The notes below the pieces were generated by a model. The model had not been told where the DNA came from and made no database searches. It saw only the letters and a list, made by a program, of their open reading frames with translations. A stretch of 64,000 bases of DNA from Staphylococcus equorum (GTDB lineage Bacteria > Bacillota > Bacilli > Staphylococcales > Staphylococcaceae), in contig NZ_CP118982.1 in NCBI RefSeq assembly GCF_029024965.1, positions 186,001-250,000 of the forward strand, given 5' to 3'. The position numbers were made by a program, and so were the translations under genes. This document shows positions 53,891 through 64,000 of this stretch, piece after piece. The first letter of the stretch is position 1. The number at the start of each line of letters is the position of its first letter.

Positions 53891-54466
53891 TTATTCTAAA
53901 ATCATCATAAATGCTAAAACTACAAGACATGCAGACATACTAACTTTATAGATAAATTCATATTTTAATAGAAGTTTTTTAAAGCAAAGTCCCATAACTG
54001 CCCAGGCAACTGCACCTGAAACACCTATAAGTGCAATGATAATTGTATAACTGAGTGTAGCAAGAAAACTTATATTTTGAGTAGTTACATAGGTCACGAT
54101 TGCAGTAAGTACATAAACGATTGTTTTAGGATTCATATATTGAAGAAGCAAACCATCTCTCATACGATACGTATTGCTTTGTTGAGCGTCTTTAGCATTG
54201 TGTTTAAATACAGAATAAGCAAGATACAATAAGTAAATAAATCCCACTATTTTAATTACAAATATAAAACTCGAAAAGTAAGCAGCCATATACTCACTAA
54301 ATAATAAGCAAAGCATGGAAAGTGTTAAAAAACCTAATCCAATACCAATTAAGAATTTCGCAGTGCCTTTAAGACCTAATTTTAAAGCGCCATCTAATGC
54401 TAATAAGTTATTTGGTCCAGGTGTATAACTCATAAAAAAAGTATAAAAAACAAATGATATAAACAA
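53891..54466 (-). CDS. LysE/RhtB-family amino-acid exporter
   Basis: 191 residues with five to six helices. FMSYTPGPNNLLALDGALKLG is the family N-terminal motif, and LLQYMNPKTIVYVLTA the central one. The start is taken as TTG at 54466, after GGGAG, rather than ATG at 54484. It is divergent from an HTH-cupin regulator over a long palindromic region, a common pairing for this transporter family. Confidence 0.83.
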   Translation of the reverse strand: MFISFVFYTFFMSYTPGPNNLLALDGALKLGLKGTAKFLIGIGLGFLTLSMLCLLFSEYMAAYFSSFIFVIKIVGFIYLLYLAYSVFKHNAKDAQQSNTYRMRDGLLLQYMNPKTIVYVLTAIVTYVTTQNISFLATLSYTIIIALIGVSGAVAWAVMGLCFKKLLLKYEFIYKVSMSACLVVLAFMMILE

Positions 54467-54486
54467 ATTGCATTCTCCCTTCATTA

Positions 54487-54570
54487 TCCTGTATTATGGA
54501 AATATAAATATAAAACTTCCGCTCAATAGGATATTTCCTTTTAAAAGGATTTTATATCCATTAAACAGGA
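54487..54570. promoter_or_regulatory. Nested palindromic operator between lysE-like exporter and HTH-cupin regulator
   Basis: Outer arms TCCTGTATTATGGA (54487-54500) and TCCATTAAACAGGA (54557-54570) pair at 12 of 14 positions. Inside, GGATAT/ATATCC (54529-54559) flank a perfect 12-bp CCTTTTAAAAGG (54537-54548). The array fills most of the gap and probably holds both divergent promoters. Confidence 0.65.
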
Positions 54571-54595
54571 AAGTCAATGTAAAAGGGGCATAATA

Positions 54596-55144
54596 ATGGA
54601 ATTTCATAAAATAGTAGCTAAGAATATTTACTTATATAGAAAGAAAAATAAGATTAGCTTGGACAAATTATCAAAGCTCACAGGGGTGAGCACATCTTCA
54701 TTGAATGAAATTGAAAAAGGTAATACGATTCCTTCAATAAATACCGTTTGGAAAATTAGTAATGGTTTAAAATTATCGTTTAGTAGTTTAATGAATGAGG
54801 CAGAGTCAGATTATACACAGTTAAAAAAAGAAGATGTTGTACCTGTTACTGAAGATGAGGGGAAATATCGTGTTTATCCATATTTTCCATTTGAAAAGAG
54901 TAAGTCCTTTGAATTCTTTTACGTTGAGCTTGATCCAGGAGCAACATTAGATGCCGAACCCCATTTATCCGGTTCAGAGGAATCAATTATTGTAATTGAT
55001 GGACAATTAGAAATGCATTTAGAACATGAAACGCTTCATTTAGGCGAAGGCGATGCTTTGAGGTTCAGATCAGACATCTCTCATAGTTATGTTAATAATG
55101 GAGAAAATATGACCCTAATATCTATGGTTATTGACTATCAATAA
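54596..55144 (+). CDS. XRE-cupin transcriptional regulator
   Basis: 182 residues. HTH (about 8-62, ISLDKLSKLTGVSTSSLNEIEKG) plus a C-terminal cupin barrel (about 105-180, with SEESIIVIDGQLEMHLEHE). Such fusions often control the adjacent exporter in response to amino acids or small ligands. AAAGGGG lies before the ATG. Confidence 0.88.
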   Translation: MEFHKIVAKNIYLYRKKNKISLDKLSKLTGVSTSSLNEIEKGNTIPSINTVWKISNGLKLSFSSLMNEAESDYTQLKKEDVVPVTEDEGKYRVYPYFPFEKSKSFEFFYVELDPGATLDAEPHLSGSEESIIVIDGQLEMHLEHETLHLGEGDALRFRSDISHSYVNNGENMTLISMVIDYQ

Positions 55145-55147
55145 ATT

Positions 55148-55188
55148 AAAACCCATGTTTCTCTACATAGTAGAGGGCATGGGTTTTG
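55148..55188. terminator. Terminator of the XRE-cupin gene
   Basis: AAAACCCATG / CATGGGTTTT outer stem and TCTCTA/TAGAG inner stem. Confidence 0.85.
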
Positions 55189-55222
55189 TTATAAAATAAT
55201 ATAACTGTGTGTAAAAGATTTA

Positions 55223-56790
55223 TTATTCTTTTTTATGAAAATTGTCTTTATTTTTTTCTCTGTTAAACCAAAAATATGCATTAGGAGCATCTTGTTGCGT
55301 GGGTTTATAAACAGCTAAGCTGCCAGAGCCTTTCGATTTTTTCTGATTTTCAAAATCTTTTAAAGCACGAAAGGCGGGCTTACATAAAATCCATATAGCT
55401 ATAATATTTAGCCATGCCATCATACCAACACCTACATCGCCCATTGCCCACGCAGCATCAGCGGTCTTGATTGTGCCATATGCAGTGGCAAAAATAAGTA
55501 GGAAACGGGTCAATGTAATATAAAAATTTGATTTTTTAGCACTCAAATTTCTAGTAAGATACGCAATATTTGTTTCGGTAATATACGAATAAGCTAATAT
55601 GGTAGTAAATGCAAAGAAAAATAATGCAACTGCTATAAAATAAGAGCCGAATCCAGCGAAATTTGGGTCAAATTGGTAGCTATCGCCTTGAAATGCTTTA
55701 TCGATACCAGATTGTACATACATGGCAGTCCCAGAGAAATCTTTAGAGCCATCTGCATTTAATACATAAACACCATTATCTTCAATTAAATTAGGCTGTC
55801 CTTGTGCATTCTCTGTGCCATCTGTTGTATTATAAGTTCCTGAAATTAAAATAATTAGTGCGGTAGCTGTACAGACGAAAATAGTATCTATATAAGCTGA
55901 GAAAGCTTGTACAAGCCCTTGTTTTGCTGGGTGAGATACTTCTGCCGCTGAAGCTGCATGGGGTCCTGTCCCTTGACCTGCTTCATTTGAATATAATCCT
56001 CGTTTTACACCAATTTCAATCATTGCCCCAATAATTCCACCGAAAGTAGATTGTAACCCTAGTGCAGATTTAAAAATAAGTGCGAATAATGCAGGAACTC
56101 CTCAATATTTAAAAAAATTACAATAACAGCTAATAAAATGTAAGCTATAGCCATAAAAGGGACAATTGCTGTTGCCATACTGGCAATGCGTTTAATTCCA
56201 CCAAAAATGATAAGCGATAGTAATATTACTAGAAAAATTGTGACTGCCCATTTTGGAATGCTAAAAGCACTATGTAATGAAGTTGCAATTGCATTGGACT
56301 GTACGCCTGGCATTAAAAGTCCGATTGAAATAATAGTCACTATAGCAAATATTAACGCAAATATTTTTCCGAACTTTCCTCCAATACCATTTTCAATGTA
56401 ATAAGCAGGGCCGCCTCTGTATTCCCCATTTTCCTTTTGTTTATATATTTGACCCAATGTAGACTCTACAAATGCAATGCTTGCACCTAGTAAAGCTGTC
56501 ACCCACATCCAGAAGACTGCACCGGGGCCGCCAATAAATATGGCAGCTGACACACCAACGATATTCCCAGTGCCAACTCTGCCAGCTAGTGATAATGAAA
56601 TAGCTTGAAAACTAGAAATACCTTGTGGAGATTTTTCACCTTTGAATAATAAACGTAACATTTCTTTAAATTGTCTCACTTGTGCGAAGCGAGTAATAAG
56701 TGAAAATATCAATCCTGTTATTAATAAACCAAAAACTAACGGAGGACTCCATATAATTTTATCTAAGAAATCAATGAATTCTGTAATCAA
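55223..56790 (-). pseudogene. AGCS-family sodium:alanine/glycine symporter, frameshifted
   Basis: Two frames together make one AGCS transporter. The first (from TTG at 56790, after AGGAG) holds GRVGTGNIVGVSAAIFIGGPG and GGPAYYIENGIG and ends near 56059. Sequence continues in another frame from about 56100 (PALFALIFKSALGLQ, then TFGGIIGAMIEIGVKRGLYSNEAGQGTG type residues) to 55223. One base appears to be missing near 56098-56102 (after the codons for NIEEF). Unless this is a sequencing error, the symporter is inactive. Confidence 0.85.
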
Positions 56791-56967
56791 ATTAATTCTC
56801 CTAACATAAAATGAATTTTTATACTGATTTATGTAAGCGCTCGCTCGTAATTGTACACGTCTGAAATCTGTGAGCAAGAGTGTCAATTAATTCATTAACA
56901 TTTTAATGAATTAAAATATAGAATTAATTTTTAATAATTTTATATATGGAGTAAAATAAAAACACAC

Positions 56968-57014
56968 AAAAAATCTGTTCAAGTTTCTATTATTGAGACT
57001 TGAACAGATTTTTG
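56968..57014. terminator. Bidirectional hairpin between the AGCS pseudogene and DUF2871 gene
   Basis: AAAAATCTGTTCAAGT / ACTTGAACAGATTTTT, also the terminator of the minus-strand DUF2871 gene. Confidence 0.8.
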
Positions 57015-57020
57015 GTTATG

Positions 57021-57443
57021 CTATTTTCTTTTTTCTGCAGTGGCGTTAATTCTTTTATTTAATAACACAAAGAATAAGATGAATGCGATAGAAATAAAGA
57101 TGTGACCTAAACCAGCAATGCCCGCGATTGCAGGACTTACACTGAATCCTTTGATAGTAGCAATACTGTTCACAAATTGCATCGCTACAGTTACTAATAC
57201 GCCTAAGTGGAAAATATAAAAGAAACTATTAAATAATTTACTATTACGAGTCAATTTAAGTTGATGTTCGATAACCATGAAAATCAAGAACATAATTGTA
57301 CCTAAAACTAATAAATGTGTGTGCGTTACATTTAATTGCGAATAACCGCTAAAATTTTCTCCTTTTGACATTTCTCTATAGAACAAACCACTAAGTAATC
57401 CTAATAAAGTATAAAAGGCAGAGCTGAACATTAATTTTTTCAT
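57021..57443 (-). CDS. DUF2871 membrane protein
   Basis: 140 residues with four helices and a THTHLLVLGTIMFLIF segment whose two His residues could bind a metal or heme. Start at 57443 is set by AGGAGG. Family DUF2871 by memory; function unknown. Confidence 0.75.
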   Translation of the reverse strand: MKKLMFSSAFYTLLGLLSGLFYREMSKGENFSGYSQLNVTHTHLLVLGTIMFLIFMVIEHQLKLTRNSKLFNSFFYIFHLGVLVTVAMQFVNSIATIKGFSVSPAIAGIAGLGHIFISIAFILFFVLLNKRINATAEKRK

Positions 57444-57621
57444 TTTTTCTTCCTCCAAATTGTTAATAACTGCAATATAAAGTAATTTTATGAACTGTTT
57501 ATGAACAGCATAAAAATAAATTACCGTTTATAACAATATGAAAGAAACGCACGATAACGAATGAAATATAAATTTTAATATTAGCATATCAAGTAGAGCG
57601 TATTTAAAAAATAGCACCTTA

Positions 57622-58479
57622 TTATTTTTGTTGTGCCAATAACAGCGAATAAATAGTATCCAGTACTGGCGTATCCACTTGATGTAATTTTGCTTTTCTA
57701 AATAAAAAGCCTTGGATTCCTTCTATTTCTAATGGGTTATCTGAGATGATATCGTAATACATACTTGTGCCCATTTGATTGGGATAACCTTCGTAAATCG
57801 TCATAATACCATCGATAATGTCATCACCAAAATAGATATTTTCAGCTTGTGCAATGGCTACACCTTCAACTAATAATTGCTTACAAAGGTGTTTCATTCC
57901 TGGGACTTGAAGTACTTCGGCAGTGCGACGACTTAATGCTGTGACACTATTAATAGCTAAATTAACAAGTAGTTTATACCAAATGGCATAATCAATATCG
58001 TTTGTGAGTTCAATTTCTAAAGAAGAGCCAGCTACAATATCTTGGAATGCACGCGTTTCTGGAGAATCTTCTAAAATGATTTTGTGATCACGATAATGCG
58101 TTACTGTAGAACCAGATTTTCGTCCGCTAATATAAACAACACCTTGAAATACGTGAGGGTGTTCAAAGCGTGACAACTGACCGTGACCATTTTGAGCAAG
58201 TATAATAGTTGTTTGCTCATGGATTAAATGTTTCATTTCTCTTAATACATCATCAAGTTGAGGTATTTTAACCGCAATAATTAAAACATCAACTTGGCTT
58301 TGATCAGTTGTTAATGGCGTTACCTGTAAAGTATGTGCATGTCCAGTATTATTATTGGCAAAGTAGGTGAGTGTTTGATGTTGTCGACCGAGTAAGCGTA
58401 AATCAGGATGTATGGTTAAAAGGTCAATTGCAATCGTGCTACCTACTGCGCCAGGTCCAATTAATGCAATTTTGTTCAT
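57622..58479 (-). CDS. panE: 2-dehydropantoate 2-reductase
   Basis: 285 residues. Reduces ketopantoate with NADPH. IALIGPGAVGSTIAIDLL nucleotide motif, catalytic Lys in the YAIWYKLLVNLAINSVTAL helix. Divergent from panB over an 81-base gap. Confidence 0.88.
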   Translation of the reverse strand: MNKIALIGPGAVGSTIAIDLLTIHPDLRLLGRQHQTLTYFANNNTGHAHTLQVTPLTTDQSQVDVLIIAVKIPQLDDVLREMKHLIHEQTTIILAQNGHGQLSRFEHPHVFQGVVYISGRKSGSTVTHYRDHKIILEDSPETRAFQDIVAGSSLEIELTNDIDYAIWYKLLVNLAINSVTALSRRTAEVLQVPGMKHLCKQLLVEGVAIAQAENIYFGDDIIDGIMTIYEGYPNQMGTSMYYDIISDNPLEIEGIQGFLFRKAKLHQVDTPVLDTIYSLLLAQQK

Positions 58480-58560
58480 GTTTTTAATTTCCTTTTCTAA
58501 GTAGATTGGTTAGTATATGGATAACAATACAAATATAACAAACTGCGGAGATGATTTTAA

Positions 58561-60218
<1,658 letters not shown>

Positions 60219-60479
60219 TTTGTCGTAATGTATTTACATGATTAGTGAACAATTCAGTTAGATACAACATTCTCTCAATATACAATTTACATTTTCTTAG
60301 TGTTGATTTATCATATGTAGAGAGAGATATTTATCGAGAAAACAATTATATGATAATTAAATAGTTTTAAGGGTATAAATACAGTAGTAAAAATAATGTA
60401 TGCGTTATCTCAAGAACTAAACAACTTTGTTTTATCTTATATAATTAATTAAAAAGTGATTATGAGAGGTGGTAAAAAA

Positions 60480-61967
60480 ATGAGTGAATCTAACTCAAAA
60501 GATGTCATTTTAATTGGTGCTGGTGTTTTAAGTACAACATTCGGTACGATGTTAAAAGATCTTGCACCAGAATGGAATATTAAACTTTTTGAAAGACTCG
60601 AAAAACCTGCAATTGAAAGTTCTAACGAACGCCACAATGCTGGTACTGGACATGCCGCATTATGTGAATTGAACTACACAGTTGAACAAAAAGATGGTTC
60701 AATCGATATAGAAAAAGCGAAAGAAATTAATGAACAATTTGAGATTTCAAAACAATTTTGGTCTCACTTAGTAAAAAGTAATCAAATTCAAGACCCACAA
60801 GAATTTATACGCCCATTACCGCATATTAGTTTTGTGCAAGGCGATAAAAATGTGAATTTCTTGAAGAGACGTTATGAAGCACTTGCGCCTTTATCAATGT
60901 TTAAAGGTATAGAATATACAGAAGATCATAAAAAACTACAAGAGTGGATGCCATTAATGATGGAAGGCCGCGACCCAGAAGAAGTAGTTGCAGCTAGTAA
61001 AATTGACGAAGGTACAGATGTTAACTTCGGTGAACTTACAAGAAAAATGGCTAAAAACTTAAACGAACATGAAAATGCAGAACTTTTCTACAAACATGAA
61101 GTTCAAGACTTCAGCCGTCGTAAAGATGGTAAATGGGAAGTTAAAATTAAAGACCTTAAGACTAATAAAGTAGAACATCACATCACTGATTATCTATTTA
61201 TTGGTGCAGGTGGTGCTGCAATTCCAATGCTACAAAAAACTGGTATTCCAGAAAGTAAACATTTAGGTGGATTCCCAATTACAGGAGAATTCTTAGTATG
61301 TAATAATCCTGATGTTGTAGCTAAGCACGAAGTTAAAGCTTATGGTAAAGAACCTGAAGGTACACCGCCAATGACGGTACCTCACTTAGACAGACGTTAT
61401 ATTCAAGATGAAAACTCATTACTATTTGGACCATTCGCAGCGATTGGCCCTAAATTCTTGAAAAATGGTTCTAATTTAGATTTATTTAAATCAATCAATC
61501 CTAGCAATATAATCACTATGTTAGCTGCAGCGGCGAAAAACTTCCCGTTAATTAAATATTCTATTCAAGAAGTATTAGCTAAAAAAGAAGATCGAATGAA
61601 AGAATTACGTCGATTTGTTCCTGATGCTAAGGATGAAGATTGGGATATTATGCAAGCTGGTAAACGTGTTCAAGTTATCAAAGATACGAAAGAACACGGT
61701 AGAGGATTTATTCAATTCGGTACAGAAGTTGTAAATTCAAAAGACCATTCTGTAATTGCATTATTAGGTGAATCTCCAGGTGCTTCTACTTCGGTTTCAG
61801 TTGCATTAGAAGTAATCGAGAAAAACTTCCCAGATTATATGGCTGAATGGGAACCTAAGTTGAAAGAAATCATTCCATCTTATGGTAAATCATTAATTGA
61901 AGATTACGCATTATTAAAAGAAATACGACAAGCAAATAATGCTGAACTTGGTTTGAATAATTTATAA
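60480..61967 (+). CDS. Malate/lactate:quinone oxidoreductase, Lqo/Mqo2 type
   Basis: 495 residues. N-terminal FAD motif [47 protein letters not shown] and [17 protein letters not shown]. The closer match by memory is S. aureus Mqo2/Lqo, shown to oxidise L-lactate to pyruvate with electrons to menaquinone, rather than Mqo1. Peripheral membrane flavoprotein. Start at 60480 follows GAGAGGTGG. Confidence 0.86.
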   Translation: MSESNSKDVILIGAGVLSTTFGTMLKDLAPEWNIKLFERLEKPAIESSNERHNAGTGHAALCELNYTVEQKDGSIDIEKAKEINEQFEISKQFWSHLVKSNQIQDPQEFIRPLPHISFVQGDKNVNFLKRRYEALAPLSMFKGIEYTEDHKKLQEWMPLMMEGRDPEEVVAASKIDEGTDVNFGELTRKMAKNLNEHENAELFYKHEVQDFSRRKDGKWEVKIKDLKTNKVEHHITDYLFIGAGGAAIPMLQKTGIPESKHLGGFPITGEFLVCNNPDVVAKHEVKAYGKEPEGTPPMTVPHLDRRYIQDENSLLFGPFAAIGPKFLKNGSNLDLFKSINPSNIITMLAAAAKNFPLIKYSIQEVLAKKEDRMKELRRFVPDAKDEDWDIMQAGKRVQVIKDTKEHGRGFIQFGTEVVNSKDHSVIALLGESPGASTSVSVALEVIEKNFPDYMAEWEPKLKEIIPSYGKSLIEDYALLKEIRQANNAELGLNNL

Positions 61968-61981
61968 TAAGTAACAAATTT

Positions 61982-62014
61982 ACCCTTGGAGCAGTTTGGC
62001 TTCAAGGGTTTTTT
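61982..62014 (+). terminator. Terminator of the Lqo-type gene
   Basis: ACCCTTG / CAAGGGT hairpin followed by six T. Confidence 0.8.
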
Positions 62015-62016
62015 AT

Positions 62017-62351
62017 GTTTGATAATAATTTTGAAAACGAATTACAATCACTGACTATCTGTAAGTAAGACACTATCTACAAACCTTCAGCACAATCCTA
62101 CTAGTGAAATTCCCTTGAATTTTAAAGTCGGAAAATAAAATTTTTCGCTTACATTTGTTTTGAAGAATACTCTCGTGTATTTTACATATAACTATATGAA
62201 ACAACTAAAATTCACTATTATCTTATTTTTATTCATTGAAATATATCATTTTATATGTCCTGTACTATAATAACTTTAAAATAGTTCTTGTGTTTTAAAA
62301 TATGGTTGAGTAATATTGAGTTGTACAAATTTATTTTGAGGTGGAAATATT
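62017..62351. other. Upstream region of the surface-protein gene
   Basis: No credible gene. AT-rich, with a TATAAT (62266 area) as a possible -10 and TTTTGAGGTGG as the ribosome site for the surface protein. No clear -35. Confidence 0.4.
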
Positions 62352-64000
62352 ATGAAAAACAAACAAGGGTTTTTACCTAATAAAATGAACAAATATTCTA
62401 TTAGGAAATTTACAGTTGGGACGGCGTCACTTTTAATTGGAGCTACATTAGTATTCGGCGTAGGAAGCGAAGCACAAGCAGCTGAATTAGATGAGATTAA
62501 GACTAATGATAGTGGAAGTAACAAAGGGGAAGCATTAGATATAAGTGAAATAAAAACTATTGAAACAGAAACGCAAGATGTTGAGAAAGAACCAATTTCT
62601 AATGCAAATGACGTTAAAGATACAGAGGGTAAAGAAGAAAATTCTGATATAGACACATCAAAAGTAGAAAGTGAAAATACAGAAAAGGTTCTTGAATCGC
62701 AAAATGTTGTAGAGACAACAAAAGAAAATACAAATATTGAACATTCAACAGACAACAAAAATCAGGAAATTAATGAAAAAGCTACTTCAGAAAATAATGT
62801 AATTGAAGAAGAAACACCTACTAATGAAAAAGTAGAAAGTGAAAATACAGAAACTCCTAACATAAATGAAAATACGGATACATTAAAAATTGAAGAAAAA
62901 ACAAATGATGAAATAAATACAAGCGAACCGAAAACAACTGATGAAAATAAGCATGAAATGACTGAACAGAAAACAAAAATTGAAGAGGATTCTCAGCAAC
63001 CAACAGAGTCAATTAATGAAAAAGTGCAAACAGAACAAGAAATAACTTTAGATCAAACAGAAATGGAAAATGGCGACAATGTAAATGATGAAATTACACC
63101 TACTGATCAATCTACAGCCGACTCAGCATTGATACAACAATTATCAACTACTACGGATAAAGAAGCAGAAGTTAAAACTTTCTTAAATAGTGAGTTGTCA
63201 GAAGAAGAAACAAAATCAATTATAGATCAAACAAATATTAACTTTGAAGAAGCGTCTAATGAGTAAATTAAGAATGAAATCTTAAAAGCATTAGCGATTC
63301 AATTAGCTAATGAGCAAGATGCGAATACAATTTTAGCTACACCTAAAAGAACAATGCTACGCACTATGGCAGCACCAACAGCAATAGCAACAGCTGATGC
63401 GACAAATGAGCAAGTGGATAAATCACTGGGTTACGTAGACAACTATACATTTGCGAGTTTAATATTTGATCCTAAAACATTATCTTCACAAGGTGCTTTA
63501 GACAGCAAGGAAATAGATTTTAATATTGATAGCTATATGTCAGGTTCAAACTCTGGTGATAGATATAAGATTGATTTGAAGTTAGATCCAATTATTGCTA
63601 AGCACGTTACTAAAATATCAGTAAATCCTGCCAACCGTAGTAATCCAGTAGAATTTGTACGTTTAACTGACGACCAAGGTAATTTAACCAATACGTGGGA
63701 AGTCAATTTTATCAGAGCTAATAATGGGCTATTTGGTGGTGCTGAAATATTAAGTCAATATTCAGCTGAAAACGGTAAGATTTATTTAGATGATACAGTT
63801 AGAAATATAATTAATGAGGCTGGAGATTTAAGTAACAATAAATTAAATTACCAAATGTTTGTGAGAGATTCTAGTGAAAATAAAATTGTACGTACTACCG
63901 AAAGTAGTGGATATTTCTTAACAAATGCTGACTCAGATTTAATACAGCTGCAAAATAAGATATCCACTGCAAATAGTAAATCATTTACATCAAGTAGTGG
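62352..64000 (+). pseudogene. YSIRK-type large surface protein, interrupted by an in-frame stop and cut by the window
   Basis: [20 protein letters not shown] is the YSIRK-G/S signal, cleaved near AQA-AE at about residue 43. A Glu/Asn/Thr-rich repetitive region follows (about 45-270, with KVESENTE repeated). TAA at 63264-63266 (codon 305) ends the frame after FEEASNE. The same frame stays open from the next codon to the right edge (245 codons) with coherent adhesin-like sequence such as YVDNYTFASLIFDPKTL and LSQYSAENGKIYLDDTV. This fits one FmtB/SasB/SasC-type LPXTG protein split by one nonsense codon. The cell-wall anchor lies beyond the window. Confidence 0.8.

Noticed and set aside
56832..56845. 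cre site upstream of the AGCS pseudogene (TGTAAGCGCTCGCT)
   Set aside because: One mismatch in a core position and no clear promoter nearby; not strong enough to list.
62276..62758. 160-residue antisense frame opposite the surface protein
   Set aside because: Caused by the repetitive Glu/Asn/Thr-rich coding sequence on the plus strand; no start signals.

Overview
This window is a low-GC Firmicutes chromosome segment that reads as a coagulase-negative Staphylococcus. Indicators are two SceD-type autolysin genes with WalR-type sites, a YSIRK surface protein, a PSM-beta-like gene, and adjacent rbs, ara and xyl pentose loci. The complete xylR-xylA-xylB and araR-araBDA sets suggest the S. saprophyticus/S. 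xylosus group. Species is inferred from gene content only. No rRNA, tRNA, CRISPR array, intact transposase or prophage was seen.

Layout. 1-7.1 kb: a CDS tail, two tandem sceD paralogues around an RluA-family pseudouridine synthase, a membrane protein, a HAD hydrolase that appears to start at ATT, trhO, a small membrane protein and an MsrA homologue. 7.2-18.7 kb: rbsR-rbsU-rbsD-rbsK on the minus strand, a three-copy tandem array of tiny holin-like type I toxin modules with predicted convergent antisense RNAs, then araR-araB-araD-araA-araE with paired AraR-like operators and a cre site. 18.8-27 kb: a frameshifted PSM-beta-like gene, an ABC-2 exporter, and xylR-xylA-xylB-xylE.

27.1-30 kb holds the most interesting locus: a 29-residue cationic aromatic peptide gene with its own strong promoter and an attenuator-like hairpin, followed by a CPBP membrane protease, a small membrane protein and an ABC ATPase/permease pair. 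The layout recalls the protease-exporter half of the Bacillus yydFGHIJ (epe) peptide locus, but no radical-SAM enzyme is present. 30.1-34.7 kb: a YhgE/Pip protein behind two identical operators, a MarR regulator, a DUF4064-like protein, a 31-residue membrane peptide and an AEC permease. 34.8-43 kb: an FGGY kinase, a TPP riboswitch with tenI-thiO-thiS-thiG-thiF, and NrdR-box-controlled nrdDG. 43-55 kb: a choloylglycine-hydrolase-family enzyme, a flavin/VOC oxidoreductase operon, a GntR-controlled four-carbon acid-sugar operon, an HrtAB-like ABC transporter, a PNPOx-like protein, and a LysE exporter with a divergent cupin regulator. 55-64 kb: a frameshifted AGCS symporter, a DUF2871 protein, panE facing panBC (no panD), an Lqo/Mqo2-type dehydrogenase, and the 5' part of a large YSIRK surface protein broken by an in-frame stop.

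Catabolic genes dominate. Ribose, arabinose, xylose and a four-carbon acid sugar each have a dedicated regulator, and cre-like sites in front of ara, xyl and the acid-sugar operon suggest shared CcpA control. Several loci (PSM-beta, AGCS, surface protein, toxin copy A) carry single-base lesions that should be checked against raw reads.
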